Shown here: positions 40,701 to 54,447 of the stretch, piece by piece
How positions within the stretch are numbered: position 1 is the first letter of the stretch
Layout: each line of letters opens with the position of its first letter
Origin: Elysia chlorotica
Lineage: Eukaryota; Mollusca; Gastropoda; Plakobranchidae
DNA length: 64,000 nt
Direction of reading: 5' to 3'
Assembly (NCBI GenBank): GCA_003991915.1
Contig: RQTK01000958.1
Location: 4,597-68,596, forward strand
Notes under the pieces: generated by a model
The model's input: the letters and a program-made list of their open reading frames with translations, nothing else
Database searches by the model: none
What the model was told of the DNA's origin: nothing
Made by a program: the position numbers and the translations under genes

Positions 40701-43700
40701 CTTGAAAGCTCCACCTGTAGTCATGGCAAGGAAACTACCGAAAATTCAAATTTTCAACACTCATTATCTCACTTAAAAAAAAAAAAAAATTAATGTGAGC
40801 AATGAGCCTTGAAATAGGCTGTCTTTAGTTCATTGGTATTGTCATTTTTTTTTCTAGTTTGTTTTTTGTTGTTGCTCTGTCTTCTTTTTTTTGTTTTTGT
40901 TTACATTTACTCAGAGTCGAAAGACTAAGAGTAACTGTTAGACCACCTAGACATAACAGTAGCATCTGTACACCCCCTATCGCCTCTATCTCTCTCTCTC
41001 TAGCTTTCATCCTCTCTCTATCCCCACCCTCTCTGTTTGTCCCACCTCATCTATCATTGGGCTGACCAACTCTGTCTAAACCTACCCTAGGGCCTAAACT
41101 GTTATGTTGTGTCAGGTTTATGACTGGCACAGCACAATGTGCTACGGATTGAACAACCATTATTTAGAAGCCAAACCATGCTCCCTCCTCCCGCTGTATC
41201 CAAATCCACCTATTTCTATGTCCTGTTAAACCAAAGCAGAAGTATTATACTATAACCTTTACACAGTAAAAAAACGGGGATTCTTGTAGATAAGCAATAT
41301 TGCAGTTCATAGAGGCTTTAGTTTGTTACTGTTAGTCCATTGTCAGCAGCTAGTTTACCAAGTGGACTTGATCTGCCAATGTCTGAAAACTTTTACATGC
41401 TGCAACACAGAAACAGAGCAACAATATCAGAACTCCAGCCTCTGATGTTTACATTATACTGCCACCAAACAAACCTGTAACTGTAAGGAACAAGACAGCT
41501 GTTCTATCAACTAATATTACAATAAAGATCAAATTCATGTCTCTATAGCAACAGCAAAGCTGATGGCATTACCATAGCCTTTGGTGGAAAACTCTAAGTT
41601 TCTATCCACAAGCCACTCTTGTAACGTGAGGCCACACAGTTCCATCTGAATATACAAAGTTATAGAGTTCTGAGGAAATAGAGATTTCAAATATTATCAA
41701 CACATAACAAATTGTTGTATACACTATTTAACCTTATAAATCACTGCATTTTATATTATACTCAATGATTTTAATTGGCAAGATTTAAGTATTATGATCT
41801 GTTTAAAATTATTGGGGAAAAACATTACCTTTACCTTTATTGGTCAAAATAATACATTTTCTCACTTTTTTGTTATGGCATCAAATAAAAAATCTTCCAA
41901 ACTAAAAAAACAACTCATAAAAACAATTGAGTGCATCACTTCTTGAATTATTAGCCTTCTCCTTGAGATACTAACAGTATCACTAATTATCGGCTGGAAA
42001 AAAAAGCATGAGCTGTACCATTTTCGAGTTATAATTAATAAAATGTTTTATCTATTTATGACCCCAAAAACATCAAGTGATGAAGTTCATTTGAAGTTTT
42101 CAGTTCATAAAAAGAGAAGAAAAAGAATTTGTTCTAAGCCTTGCTCTGCGGGGCACCAACTTTAAGGGTATAGCGCTCTTACCTGAGCACTGTTGGGTGC
42201 CGACATTAAGAGCTAGCTCATCGACCACAGCTCAGCAAAGCTCCCACTATAAGGGGCTGACTTGAGGACGACCTTGAGACGTCATCTTGTCACAGTAAAC
42301 CTTGTCTAATTCACTTTGGACTCAATATTTCTATGCTAAAAATAGCAACCAATGAAAAGGTGCGACATTTAATCTCTAGCAGGCTTTGAAGTATGGTGAA
42401 GCAAACAGGCGAACCACAAAGTGTGAAGTCTGGTGTCTTGGTATGTTTGCTTATTATGTGATTATTTTTTGTTTGTTCGATGTTACTAACCAGTGGAGGG
42501 TATCTGTGGGTATTGATACCATTACATTGTTTGAACGACGAGTCTTTGAGCTATTTTAATTTTTATGGTTTGAGAACACCGTCCTTTGTCTATAGTGGTT
42601 GAGATGAAATGCTAAAGGAGCAGGGGAAATCTAAGAAAATAAGTTGTGCCTCTGCTCGGTTTGTGATCTGTATTAGACAAGAGAGTGAAGATTGGCATCT
42701 ACTCTGCCTGATTTGACCAATCAGCGGTATGGGGCATGTCATCTCCTCTATCTGATATGACCAATAGGTGCAAGGTAGGGGTATGACATCTGCTCGCTCT
42801 CTCTCTCTCCCTCTCTCTCTGATATGACCAATTGGCTTTGGGATAAAGGGCATCTAGACTACAAGATTGCAACTCTGTGCTACAAATGTATTTCTAATGA
42901 AGCCCCTGCTTATCTTTGCAATCTTGTCCATCAACACTTCCCAAGTCGCCCTCTCAGATCTGGTAACAAATCATTGTTAACGGTGCCATCAAAAGCAAAG
43001 AAGAAGTGTTGTGAGGGTGCTTTTGTACATCATGCCCCTGTGATTTGGAATGCATTGCCACTGCCCCTGAGGAAAGCATCTTCATTGCAGCAATTTAAGG
43101 AAGGGCTCAAGACCTATCTTTTTGATTTTTACCTTAATGAGAGCCCTTCTTTTTCAATGTGATTATTCATTATTGCTTATCTGTCAAACGTTGATGTAGC
43201 AAGTGAGCGAGCGAGTTGTGAATGGTTGTATGTTTTCTTATGTGTTGCATGTTTGCTTCTTTGTTATGCATTGTAAAGCGCTTTGAGCCATGTTCTTGGA
43301 AGAAGCGCTATATAAATGATCTTCATTATTATTATTATTATTATTACTTCCTCTGAACTGACCAATCGGCATTATGATGGACAATTATTTTGGACAATAA
43401 ACTATTAATCTCGGTACACATGTACAGAGTATGCACTCACCTAGTGTCTGATCCCAATAAACTCCCAATTTTTTCTTTCTAACGATAGAAAACTTATGCA
43501 GTGCCTTAAAAAAAAAAACACACAAAAAATGATCATTCATAATCATATATATACATTAGATCCACATTTAGAAGCTTTTTATGTTTTTAGAAAATATGGG
43601 GTTTTCATTCATTATACAAATCGAACAAATTGCTCCTATGATTTCACACCTTCACTACACTCCAATTTTCACACTTGACCATAGTCGCCAACCCCGTACT

Positions 43701-46700
43701 CAGGTAACACTTTCGTCTGTCCACACACGCCCTTCTTGAGTTAAGTACAAGTAGGATACAAGATGATCTCCAAAACTTACATAAAAGTTGTCATCATGGT
43801 TAAAAAGCTCTATGACTTCCTCTACATCACTGGCCATGTCATGACTGACACCTCTCTTCTGATATTGTTGACAGGCCACAATGTTTTTGTTTCCAGCATC
43901 ATCTCTGTTAGAATAAGAATTGCTGATTTCTCCATCTGTTGTACACATTCCTGATTCTGGTTGACTGTGACACCTTCTGTATTTGTTTGTACTGAAGCCG
44001 AAGGACCCATGTTTTTCAGGACTTCGAACCTCCCAATTCAATTTGATGTCTCCAGAAATTTTATGAACCTGAGAGGAAAAATCTGTGATTGCATCATGTG
44101 CACCAGAGGAGCCCTGATCATGGGGATTAACGGCTGTTGCAAAGGAGCACGATTGAGACAAATCATACTCAAGGCTTTGCTGGATAGAGGGCTTGTGAGA
44201 AACCTCTTTCTCAGGCAATTTTAATTTCGAAAATATGTTGTTTGAGGTTTTAACAGCAGTTCTCAAAGGTACATCATATTCAAAAAGACTATGACTGTTG
44301 GATATATTCTCAGAAAAACTGAAAGATGAAGAGATGCAGCTGGTCACATTCTTTGACTGGTAATGATAGTTGAGTTCTGAATCTACATCAACCGTTTTCA
44401 CATGCTGTTTAGGGCTAAGAATGAGATCCTTTTGACTCTGGACCTTAGTAACACCTATGTTGATATTTCCATGATCATTGATGTTGAGCTCCTGAACCTT
44501 CACAGAACTACAAGTATGGGCACAAATGGCCATCCCTCCTCCACCAGGTAAAATTGGATGTTCTGCTTTATCTATTGTCAAATCATCTTCCTCATTAGAG
44601 AGAAACTCAATGCTCATGCTCCTGTCTTGACCAGATGATCTCAGGCTGGATAAATAGATAAGAACAAGAAATACAAACAAAAAAAAAGTTTTGTATAAGA
44701 AAGAAGATTCAAACATGCACTCCTGCTTTCAGAGAAGATTTTGCTACATAAAACTGGTGTTACAAGTTAGTTTAATATATTCTTAAGGTATTTATTCTAC
44801 AGTAAAACCTCTTCAAATAAGGCACAATAAATCTCATAAATAAGCAATAACATGTGTGAAGGCCTAAGAATAGTGTGGGAGAGTTGGATATTTTTATTGG
44901 AAAATTGTACTTTCCCTTGTGTAAACTTATTACTTAACTTGAGTTTATTGTTTTCTGGACTCCTTAAATTTTCAAAATATCTCTATTAGTTTCTTTTTTA
45001 ATTATAAAGAAATCTCCTTTACAGACACAGGAACTTACAGAGTGATAGACTCCGAAGGCTGGACAAGAGGAAGGTGTTGCAACCATAATGGATCAAGAAA
45101 TTGAAAAGATTGTAAAAGACTTCTACTAGCTATTATCAGACTGTGTGCTGCTAGTAAAGCTTCAAGGAAAATATCTAGACCTCACATTTTTAAAGTAGAA
45201 ATGAAGAAATAAAAAGGTTTTTATGAAGAGTTAGATTAAGAAAAATCACAATGCGAACCACAAGGATCATCTTGGGTGATTTTAATGTCAAAGTAGGATC
45301 TGCAAGAGTAAACAACATAGTGGTACCTCATGGACTAAAAATCATAAAAGATCAAGGAGAAAAAATAGTAAATCGATCAAATAGCCTTGTCATTGGTGAT
45401 GGTTCAGTTTTAGTGTAAGCCTCTTGTTTCCCTGTGGAAATAGAGCTGCAGCAAAAACCTCTCCAACAACAGCAAAAACCTCTCCAACAAACTCGGTTCT
45501 GGATGATCCTCTTCAGCTCGGCCCATGTAGTACCAGTGGCTTTTATCTGGGCATCGGTGCTTCACCGCGAAGTCTGCTTAGGGCGGCCGACCTTGCGTTT
45601 GCCTTAGGTGTTCCACTCCAGGGCTCGCCTTGTGCTGTTGGATACTGGTTTTCTAAGAGTGTGGCCTCATTTACGTTTTCTAATCTCCGTCTTGATGGGG
45701 GTTTGTTTCGTTCTGTCCCGCAGTTGTTTGTCTGGGACAACTTCAGGCCACCTAACTTTGAGGATGTTTCTGAGGCATCTGTTGTTGAATGTTTGCAGTG
45801 GATTACCATGATGTGCTCCATGTTAGTGTTGTCTGTGCCTACTTTAGCAGCCAGATGTCCAAACATTTTCACGTCTCTCTTTGGGACTTGGTCGATCACA
45901 ATCTGGACATGTTCATAAAAGTTCACTTTCCCTTTGAGTTTGATGTCTGCTACATTTGTGGGAGCACATCACAGGATGACCATGACTCTTTTGCCCCTTG
46001 AATTAAAACCTTGCAGTGAAAATCCTTGGAGATAGAATTCCCAGGATGTTATCTCAGGTCTCATGAGCAATGTGTATGTGCTTGACCTTTTTCTTTTCCA
46101 GAATAGATTATGGCGTTTCCATCAGCTTGTGTCGTTGTTCCCATCCCTGCCCATCTCGTCTCACTGAGGGCCAATATCTTTAACATACTTGTGCGGTTCT
46201 TTCAGTTCCACACAGGGCTCTGATTTTCCAGGTCCCTATCCTGGTCTTGATCTTGGTCGTAAGAAGAGGTGTCGGCACACCGGCTTCCCTAGGGCTTTCA
46301 CCAGCGCACCTCATGAGCTCTACAGGATAGGACTTTTCCTCAACTAAGCAGGTTTTGAGGATATCTGTTGCCATTTCTGTAACAGAAATTTTTTTTACTT
46401 AGAAGGGGTTGTTGACCCCACGCCCAACCCCCAACATAGACGGTCGGTGAGTGCTCTTTGCTCTATATCCAATCTGTCTGGCTTGAGGTCATTGAGACAC
46501 GAAAGCCTCCAAACCAGTGGCAAGGTGTCACTCTTTGGGAAGGTCTATTGGTAACTCTTCTCAGCAAAATTCTACCCAGGCCCTGACTGTTTTAGTAACC
46601 ATGTCCCAGTGGCAGCAAAACCTAGACAAACTAAAAAAACTGAAAGCAGACCCACAAACATCACACTTGACTAAGCTTTATTAAAATCCAATTACACCAT

Positions 46701-49112
46701 TTGAGAGCAGTACAGCACAGCAGTTCAAAACAAATTTGAAGTTTAAGCAAAAGCAGAATAAGGGAAATTATGAAGAATGTAGAAATACAGAAGCAACAGT
46801 GGAGCAAATAACAAGGGTTAAAAAAGAAAGCAATTACGATGTCATTGGGCTTTGACTTAAACATCCTGTAGATGAGCATACATTCTTTCATTTGATCTCT
46901 TAAATGTTTTTTTTTACCCCATCTGATAGATGATAATATTGAAACAGATACAGAAGACTGAAATCTGTATTCATCCCTCAAGATGGACAGAAGAAATTAA
47001 TCTTTATCAGAGAATCAGTTCACAGATGGGGTAAAAAAAAAACATTTAAGAGATCAAATGAAAGAATGTATGCTCATCTACAGGATGTTTAAAGTCAAAG
47101 CCCAATGACATCGTAATGAAAAAAGAGAAAATGTTAGAAAGATGGGTAGAAGTCCAAAAAGATGTATACCTTTGCTTAAATTGATTACACCAACGCACTT
47201 GACAGTGTGCCACAATGAAATAATCAATCAAATAACTAACAAAATTGAGAGCAGATAGAAAAGACCTACAAAGAATTAAAAACATGTACTAGGAACAAAC
47301 AGCAACGATGCAAGTGGACAATTAAACCAGCTTATTTCAAGTCATAAAACGAGGTGTCTGACAGGACTGTGTACTCTCAAATTACTTTTTCTTCTTCATT
47401 AGTGAAATTCTCATGCAAAACTTGGACGATTATACAGCAATTAAAGGAGGATGTAACATACACAACTTAAGATATGCTAATGACACTGCATTAATTGCAG
47501 AAAATAGTGAAGATTTGCAATGACTGTTGGACATTGAAAAAAAGAGCAAGAAGAAATGACTGGAAATGGAAGTAATAGTCATCAGTCGGAAGAAATAACC
47601 TCTGCAGATAAATATCTCTAATAAAGCAACAAAAGTTATATAGCATGACCAATTCAAACACTGCAAAGGAACTTAAATCTCAAGTGATGGAAAGAATAAT
47701 ACTGAAATAACATTAAGATTGGCATCGAGAGGCAAAACTCAGTTTCCAGAAAGTGAAAGCAGTCTTAACAAACGAGCATATCTCCATGCAGACAAAAAGA
47801 AGAGTCCTTCATACTTATGTATGGATATGAGGCATGTACAATCTAAAAAAAAAACAACAGAAAACACTGGAGGCAGCTAAAAATGTGTTCCTCAGAAGAA
47901 CGTGTGAGTGGGTGACAGATTTGTTTACGTTGAAATTTATGTGGTAGACTTAAAAATTCTTATTTAATACGTCTGGTATATATTTATTGATTTTGATTGG
48001 TGGTTTGTAACCCTTGTGGGTCTTTGTATTTTAGCTGTGTGTTTTGGAGATGGCACTACAGTTGTGTGTGTGTGTGTATGTGTGTATATACTTGCGTATG
48101 AAAGGAGTTTAATTGCTACATGTATTCGATTGTTTTTTTCAATCGCCATGTACATGTACGAGTGGACTTATCTATGCTTTTATTATATTGGCTATTTTGT
48201 TCTCGGGTTTTCTGTGAGCTGTCAGTCAAGAGTCTGGTAGTTACGTATTAAGGTGGGACCTCTGCTCAGATTGAGTCTAAGGTTTGCGATTCTTAGGCTG
48301 ACGGGCCATAGAACTTCACGCTACATGCTTCACACTTCACACTACACGTTTCATACCCTGGGCCATATAACTTCACACTATCATGCTACATGCTTCATAT
48401 TTTGCTAGAGACTTTTTTTTTTTGTTTTATTTTCTCCTAATATTATTTTTTTTTACTTTTAAGATGTTCTGATTTTGTTTTTGTTACTTTTTATGATTAA
48501 AACTAAATAGATATTGCATTATTTTGGTGCTGATAACATTTTCTTCTTAGATAATCATTTTATTGTTCTTGCGTACATTTCTTCATCTTCTTGAGAATCT
48601 TGATGAAGAACTCTTTTTCAATAATAGAAAGATGTTGTACAGTACTTACATACACAGAGGAAAATACCAAACAAAAATTAAAAACTTGAAACAGCGATAT
48701 GCAGATACTGTATTAACGAATTTCAATGAAAAATAACACGAATTAGGCTGTACGTTCACGGTGGATTTTACTGAATATAAGAATTACTGGGTACAGGAGC
48801 GCTCTCGACAAACTGTAAACAGTCTCCTGAACTTTGGGATCCAATGGAACTCTGAGAACATTCTTTTGACTGAAATGAGCTCTACCAGGAACGCAAGGAG
48901 GGCTGTTGGGCTTGCCCAGACCTTTGACTTTGTGGTAGATTTTGGAAAGGATTGAGAGTTGTACAACTAGTAGGATGGTAAATGTAGTAGAATTGGGATG
49001 GGGATGGTGCTGACATTGAACTGCTGAGTAAAGCGTTTATACGATGTAGAAATCTCCCTGATGATTTTGTTTAAATAGCTGTAATGTTTGCAGGTGGAAC
49101 TCCTTTCTTCCC

Positions 49113-49195
<83 letters not shown>

Positions 49196-52100
49196 GTTCT
49201 GTAGTCGGGCACACAAGGGTGCCAGACAAGGGGCCTTGCCCTTACCATTTCAATCAAATTTTCCTTGCAGTCGTCCATGTTCGCATGGTCTAGAACTAGA
49301 TGTGAAGCAAAAAAAGTGAGCTTTTCCATTTGTTCCTACACGCGTGAGGCGTGAAGCGAGTCCCGTGTAGCGTGTAGTGATTTGTATGGCCCCACATAAG
49401 AGAGATAAAGAGTTTCCACTTTTCTATACACATTTAATACGTGTAGCGTGAAGTTCTATGGCCCGTCAACCTTAGACGCGTAGTTTGGCCACGCCTCTTT
49501 TAGTTTACATTGACAGGTTTTAGTTTGAGGCGGTGGTCGGATTACGTTTTCGTTAATGTATATAGTCACAGAGAAATCGACTACTTTGATCGTAGTCATT
49601 TCCCCAGATTTAGACCGTAGTCGATCGGTATGGGGAGATTTCTTTCCCCTGGACAGTTGCATCTCCCGAGTGCTCTGTCCACGTGTTCGGCCCTGGGTTT
49701 CCAGACTATTTGCAATTTGACTTGGGGATTTCTTCGTTAGCCAGGGAACTCCTTTGTGCAGGGAACTTGTCGACTGGCTGTGGGCCTAATAAACCCATGA
49801 TTTTGCTATCCAAGATTCCTTGTTTTCTCCGCCCAGCGAAAGCTCTGCCAATTTGTACCTCGGTTTCATGATGAACTTGATTTTGTTGTGCGACTTCGCT
49901 TTATGAGCAGGGCAGGTTTTATTTACCTCCTGGTTGGGTTTTAGTCTAGGTTTGAGTTTGGTTTAGTGTTGGTTCTATTTTTAGTTCTCATTCTAATTTT
50001 AGTCCTAAGTCCTTTCTGGTTGTGTACTAGAAGTAGAGTTCTCTTTCTAAGTTTAACGTACCTTCTGGTTTTATAACAGAAGTTGAGTTCTTGGGTGGTT
50101 GAGACTTATTGAGTCGATAGACAAGAAGTGAAACTTTGTACTAAAGCCATTTGATTTGATATTTAGTTCTGTGTGAACGCTATTGGTTCGATATTTAGTT
50201 CTGTGTGAACGCTATTGATTTGATATTTAGTTCTGTGTGAACGCTATTGATTCGATATTTAGTTCTGTGTGAACGCTATTGATTCGATATTTAGTTCTGT
50301 GTGAACGCTATTGATTCGATATTTACTTCTGTGTGAACGCTATTGATTCGATATTAGTTCTGTGTGAACGCTATTGGTTTGATATTTAGTTCTGCTGACG
50401 ACTAATAGTTTTTTTGGCTTTAGAGTTCTATGGCTATTGTACTTAACAGTTTAACGCTTTGTGCGTAAACTGTCTATTGTTGCTATGGACTAATTGAGTT
50501 TTGTAACTTTGAGTAATTACTAATTTTAGTGTTATCCTGTTTGATTATCTGTCATTCTTTACTCCATAGTAGCCTTTGTGGTTTCAATCATTGCATAGAT
50601 AATTTCATAATAAACTACTCCGTGGTCTTGTGCCACATTCCATTCTACTCAACCTTATCTGTGTGCTTTACCTGTGTTTGATTTATTAACATAGTTTTTT
50701 GCTTGTTTCTAGTTTTTATTAAAACTAATGATCACAGCATTTTATAACAACCCTAGTCCACACGATCACAAATGCTCAAAATATTGTGATAGCAAAGAAG
50801 TTAAATAAAACAGTTCTGCAAAAAGCTAGCACAAGAAGATCCTGCATAAATAAAACTAGCCAAGCAATCTTTTTGGATATGTGATGAGAAGAGAAAAGCT
50901 GGAACACCTTAAGACAACTTGTAAAGGAAGGCACAGCAGGTAAAACAATGAGAAAAGACAATACTAGTTTATTACTACTACTAGCAATATGGCTAAACCT
51001 AGGGAGAGTAACCCAGGCATTAATTAAAAGCAGCAAATGATCGGGAAGTATGCAGAGTATGATCTTCAAATCTACAAAGCACTGCACTTGATGGATGGAT
51101 GGAATTGTATGTTCTGTTTTGCACCTTAAGTTGTAAACACACCCATGAAATAAAAACTCTAACCAATAAGCTCAAAATATTTCACAGCAATTACTTCTAA
51201 AGGCACTAAACAATGAAAAGTTGTATAAATGGAGATATGTTTGTAGAGAAAGTTTGATACATTTAAAAATCACTTTTTACAATTGTTTGTTTTTGTTTTT
51301 TTGTTTTTTTATGTGTATATGCATATATAATTAAATGTGTGCAGACATGTTTTAAAAAAAATGCACTTAAAAACAATCACATGCACATAAATTGTGATTG
51401 ACCATTACCAAAATTGGAATAATAATTATGTAAAAGAAAACATAAAAATAAAAAGGCAATCTGTGCACCATGATAAGTATTTACAACATCAACAACAATA
51501 TTTTGAACATTTGTCAATGGCTACAAGTACATGTATACACAATTTTAATTGAAAAGAAAGTTACACAGGTAGGGAAAATAGGACTGATTTTGTATAAAGC
51601 TTGTAGTCATGTGGGACTCCACATTGCAATTTATTACTGTCTATGTATAACATCACATAAGACAGTAAAAAGAAATTAACTTGTGAAACTGATCATGTCA
51701 CATGGGAAAATACATCTACTTTTTACATTTTGTATGTCAAACCAATAACTTTCCTTTAACAAAGTAAATTTATAAGGGGAGGCAGCACACTTCAATATCT
51801 TAAGCAAGAAGAAGTAAGCTTTCCCTTTCACTTTGTCAATCTACGATTTGTATGAAGCCAGTAACTGGTTTCACTATTACTGAAAGCTGTTGTGATGCTA
51901 TTGCTGCTGCTGTTAATACCACAAATAACAGCTGCTCCCATTACTAAACAAAACAAAAAACTACAGGATTTTCCTGTAAAACCTAGGAGACAATAAAAGA
52001 GACAGGAGAGAGCTTTGCATCTTTGAACCCACTACAAACATCTGCTAAAACCAATATCACTACTTATATGGTTCTTTCTTTTTATGCTGCTACTAGTCGT

Positions 52101-54083
52101 ATCAATGTTGGTTTCCAAGTTATTCGATGACACAGTAGATACAGTGGACCTTGGATATAACGAAATTTTTGGGCCTGAGGTAAAATTTTGTTATAACCAA
52201 GGTTACACTCACATACATAAAAATAAAAAATAAATAGAAAAAACAAGGGGGAGTAAACAACTAAAAGTGCCAAAAAACCACTAAAACACTAAATGCAACC
52301 AAAAAAGACTAGATCTAAATTTATCTAGTCTAAAATTAGTAAAAAAAAAAACGGAAAATGGCAACGCTGCTGTAAATTGTAGTCCGCCCATAGCCTAGTG
52401 CCTCTTCACCCCAGAAAGAGAGAGAGGCGAAGAGAAAGAGACAGAGAGAGATGGAAAGAGAAAAAGAATGAGAGAGGGGGGGGGGGGTAGGGAAAGGTTC
52501 CGCGCGCGCGAGAGAGCGCTCTCCGCGGTGTACCCTGCTCTTTGGGCCTATGGTGGCGCGTCAACAACAGTTCGTTGAATCTGCGAAGCCTTGGACTGGC
52601 ATTGGCGCGCACACACACAAACATAGAGATGCCTCGCACACTCAGCGTTGTCTCTTGCGAACGAAAACTACATGACGTTTTAGTCTGTGTGCGTAGGCTT
52701 ACGCTAGACACCACGTAACACTGCCCACTGATAGAATTAATGACTGTAGCAACCAAGCACCCTCCCTTGCACAATGACCTACTCAGTCCATCCACGCAGC
52801 CTTTGGCATCGCAATGCAGAAAACCAGTCAGGTTTATACTTTTGTTTTCATTGGTTAGGCCTAGGGTTTTAGCTAACAGCTTCGCTACGCCTGAGGTCTT
52901 AGACAGCTGATGTTCTCTACGTCAGAGGTTTTTATATCATCATTTAATAAGGAGAAAAATGTTCCTTAAAGATCCTTCGTAATGACCGAGGCTTTGCTAC
53001 AGCCGATGATGCAATAGTCGAGGTCCCCTGTATTTTTTAGTCTAGAAACCTCACAAAACACTTGCATGGTACCGAAACCCGCTTCGAAATTTTCTACACC
53101 CTTTCAGCTTTCAGAAAATGTATAGGTTTTATGGGTTATAATAAATTTTTGCTGCCTCCCAGTTCAATTTATGACCCCTATATAAATTACCAAATATAGC
53201 CCAACACCACACACTAAATACTAGATCTAACGACACTTGTAGGGTTAAGAAAAACGAGTTGATTTACATAAAATCTATTATAAAAAAAAGTAAGGTTCTC
53301 ACAGTTACTTGAGCAGAATGGGCTATCATACTCCATCCAAGCTGCATTGTAGCCCACAATATTGCTGTGTTGTAGATTTGCAAGAGCTTTTACCTCTCGT
53401 AGCAACTGGGAGTAACGATAAGAAAACCACATTACACTAATGTGGGCATACTGAACAAGCAAAAAAAGAGTAACATGAGTATCATATGCCTTGGTTTCTA
53501 ATGACAGTAAAATGCACACAGTCTGTAGAAGAAATGGAGTCTGAATCCAAGTTGAGAATATAAAAATGATAGCCATTAAGTTGAATTCAGAAGCACACAA
53601 AATGAAGCACAATGAGAAATGAGTTTTGACCTTTATATGAATGAGCAGATAAACAAAAACTTTCTTACTTCCTTTAAAAACATGTTCTAGAAACACGACA
53701 CACTTACATAATGCTACCTTGAAAAGATACTGTCCTAACTCCCAGCCACCTAGAAAGGGACTAAAAAGCAGAAACAACTAGTATATTCTAAATTCAGCAA
53801 GTTTTATAAAGAGTGACCAACAAAAAAAAAAGATCAGGACTGAAAAAAAATTCAAAGTTCCTGTAAAATCCATTTTGACAAGTGACTAGATTCTATGCAT
53901 TTACTACATTTGTAGTACATGTAATTGTACATTGAATGGCAATTAGATTGAAACTACCATAACCATTGGTCATTTCCGAAAACTTCAATTTCAATCTATT
54001 GGGGTGATTATGACATCCCATTTCCCAGAGAGAAAAAAATGTGAGTCCAATCAAAGCATCAAGGGTGAGAAAAAATCCCACCT

Positions 54084-54163
<80 letters not shown>

Positions 54164-54303
54164 CAGGCAGACAGAGATAGATACAGACCAACAGAGAGAC
54201 AGACTACAAAAAGACAGAGGAAAGAGAAGTAAATACCGAAACGACATGAAGATAGGGTTCGGAAAAAAGAAGATAAAACATGGATGCTAGTAAGCGAGGG
54301 AGC

Positions 54304-54391
<88 letters not shown>

Positions 54392-54404
54392 GACAGAGAG
54401 AGAC

Positions 54405-54447
<43 letters not shown>

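Noticed and set aside
45424..45918. 164-codon plus-strand frame
   Set aside because: Antisense shadow of the decayed LINE endonuclease on the minus strand.
53214..53777. 187-codon minus frame taken as a single protein
   Set aside because: Only 53405-53309 is conserved kinase sequence; the rest is intron translated through by chance.
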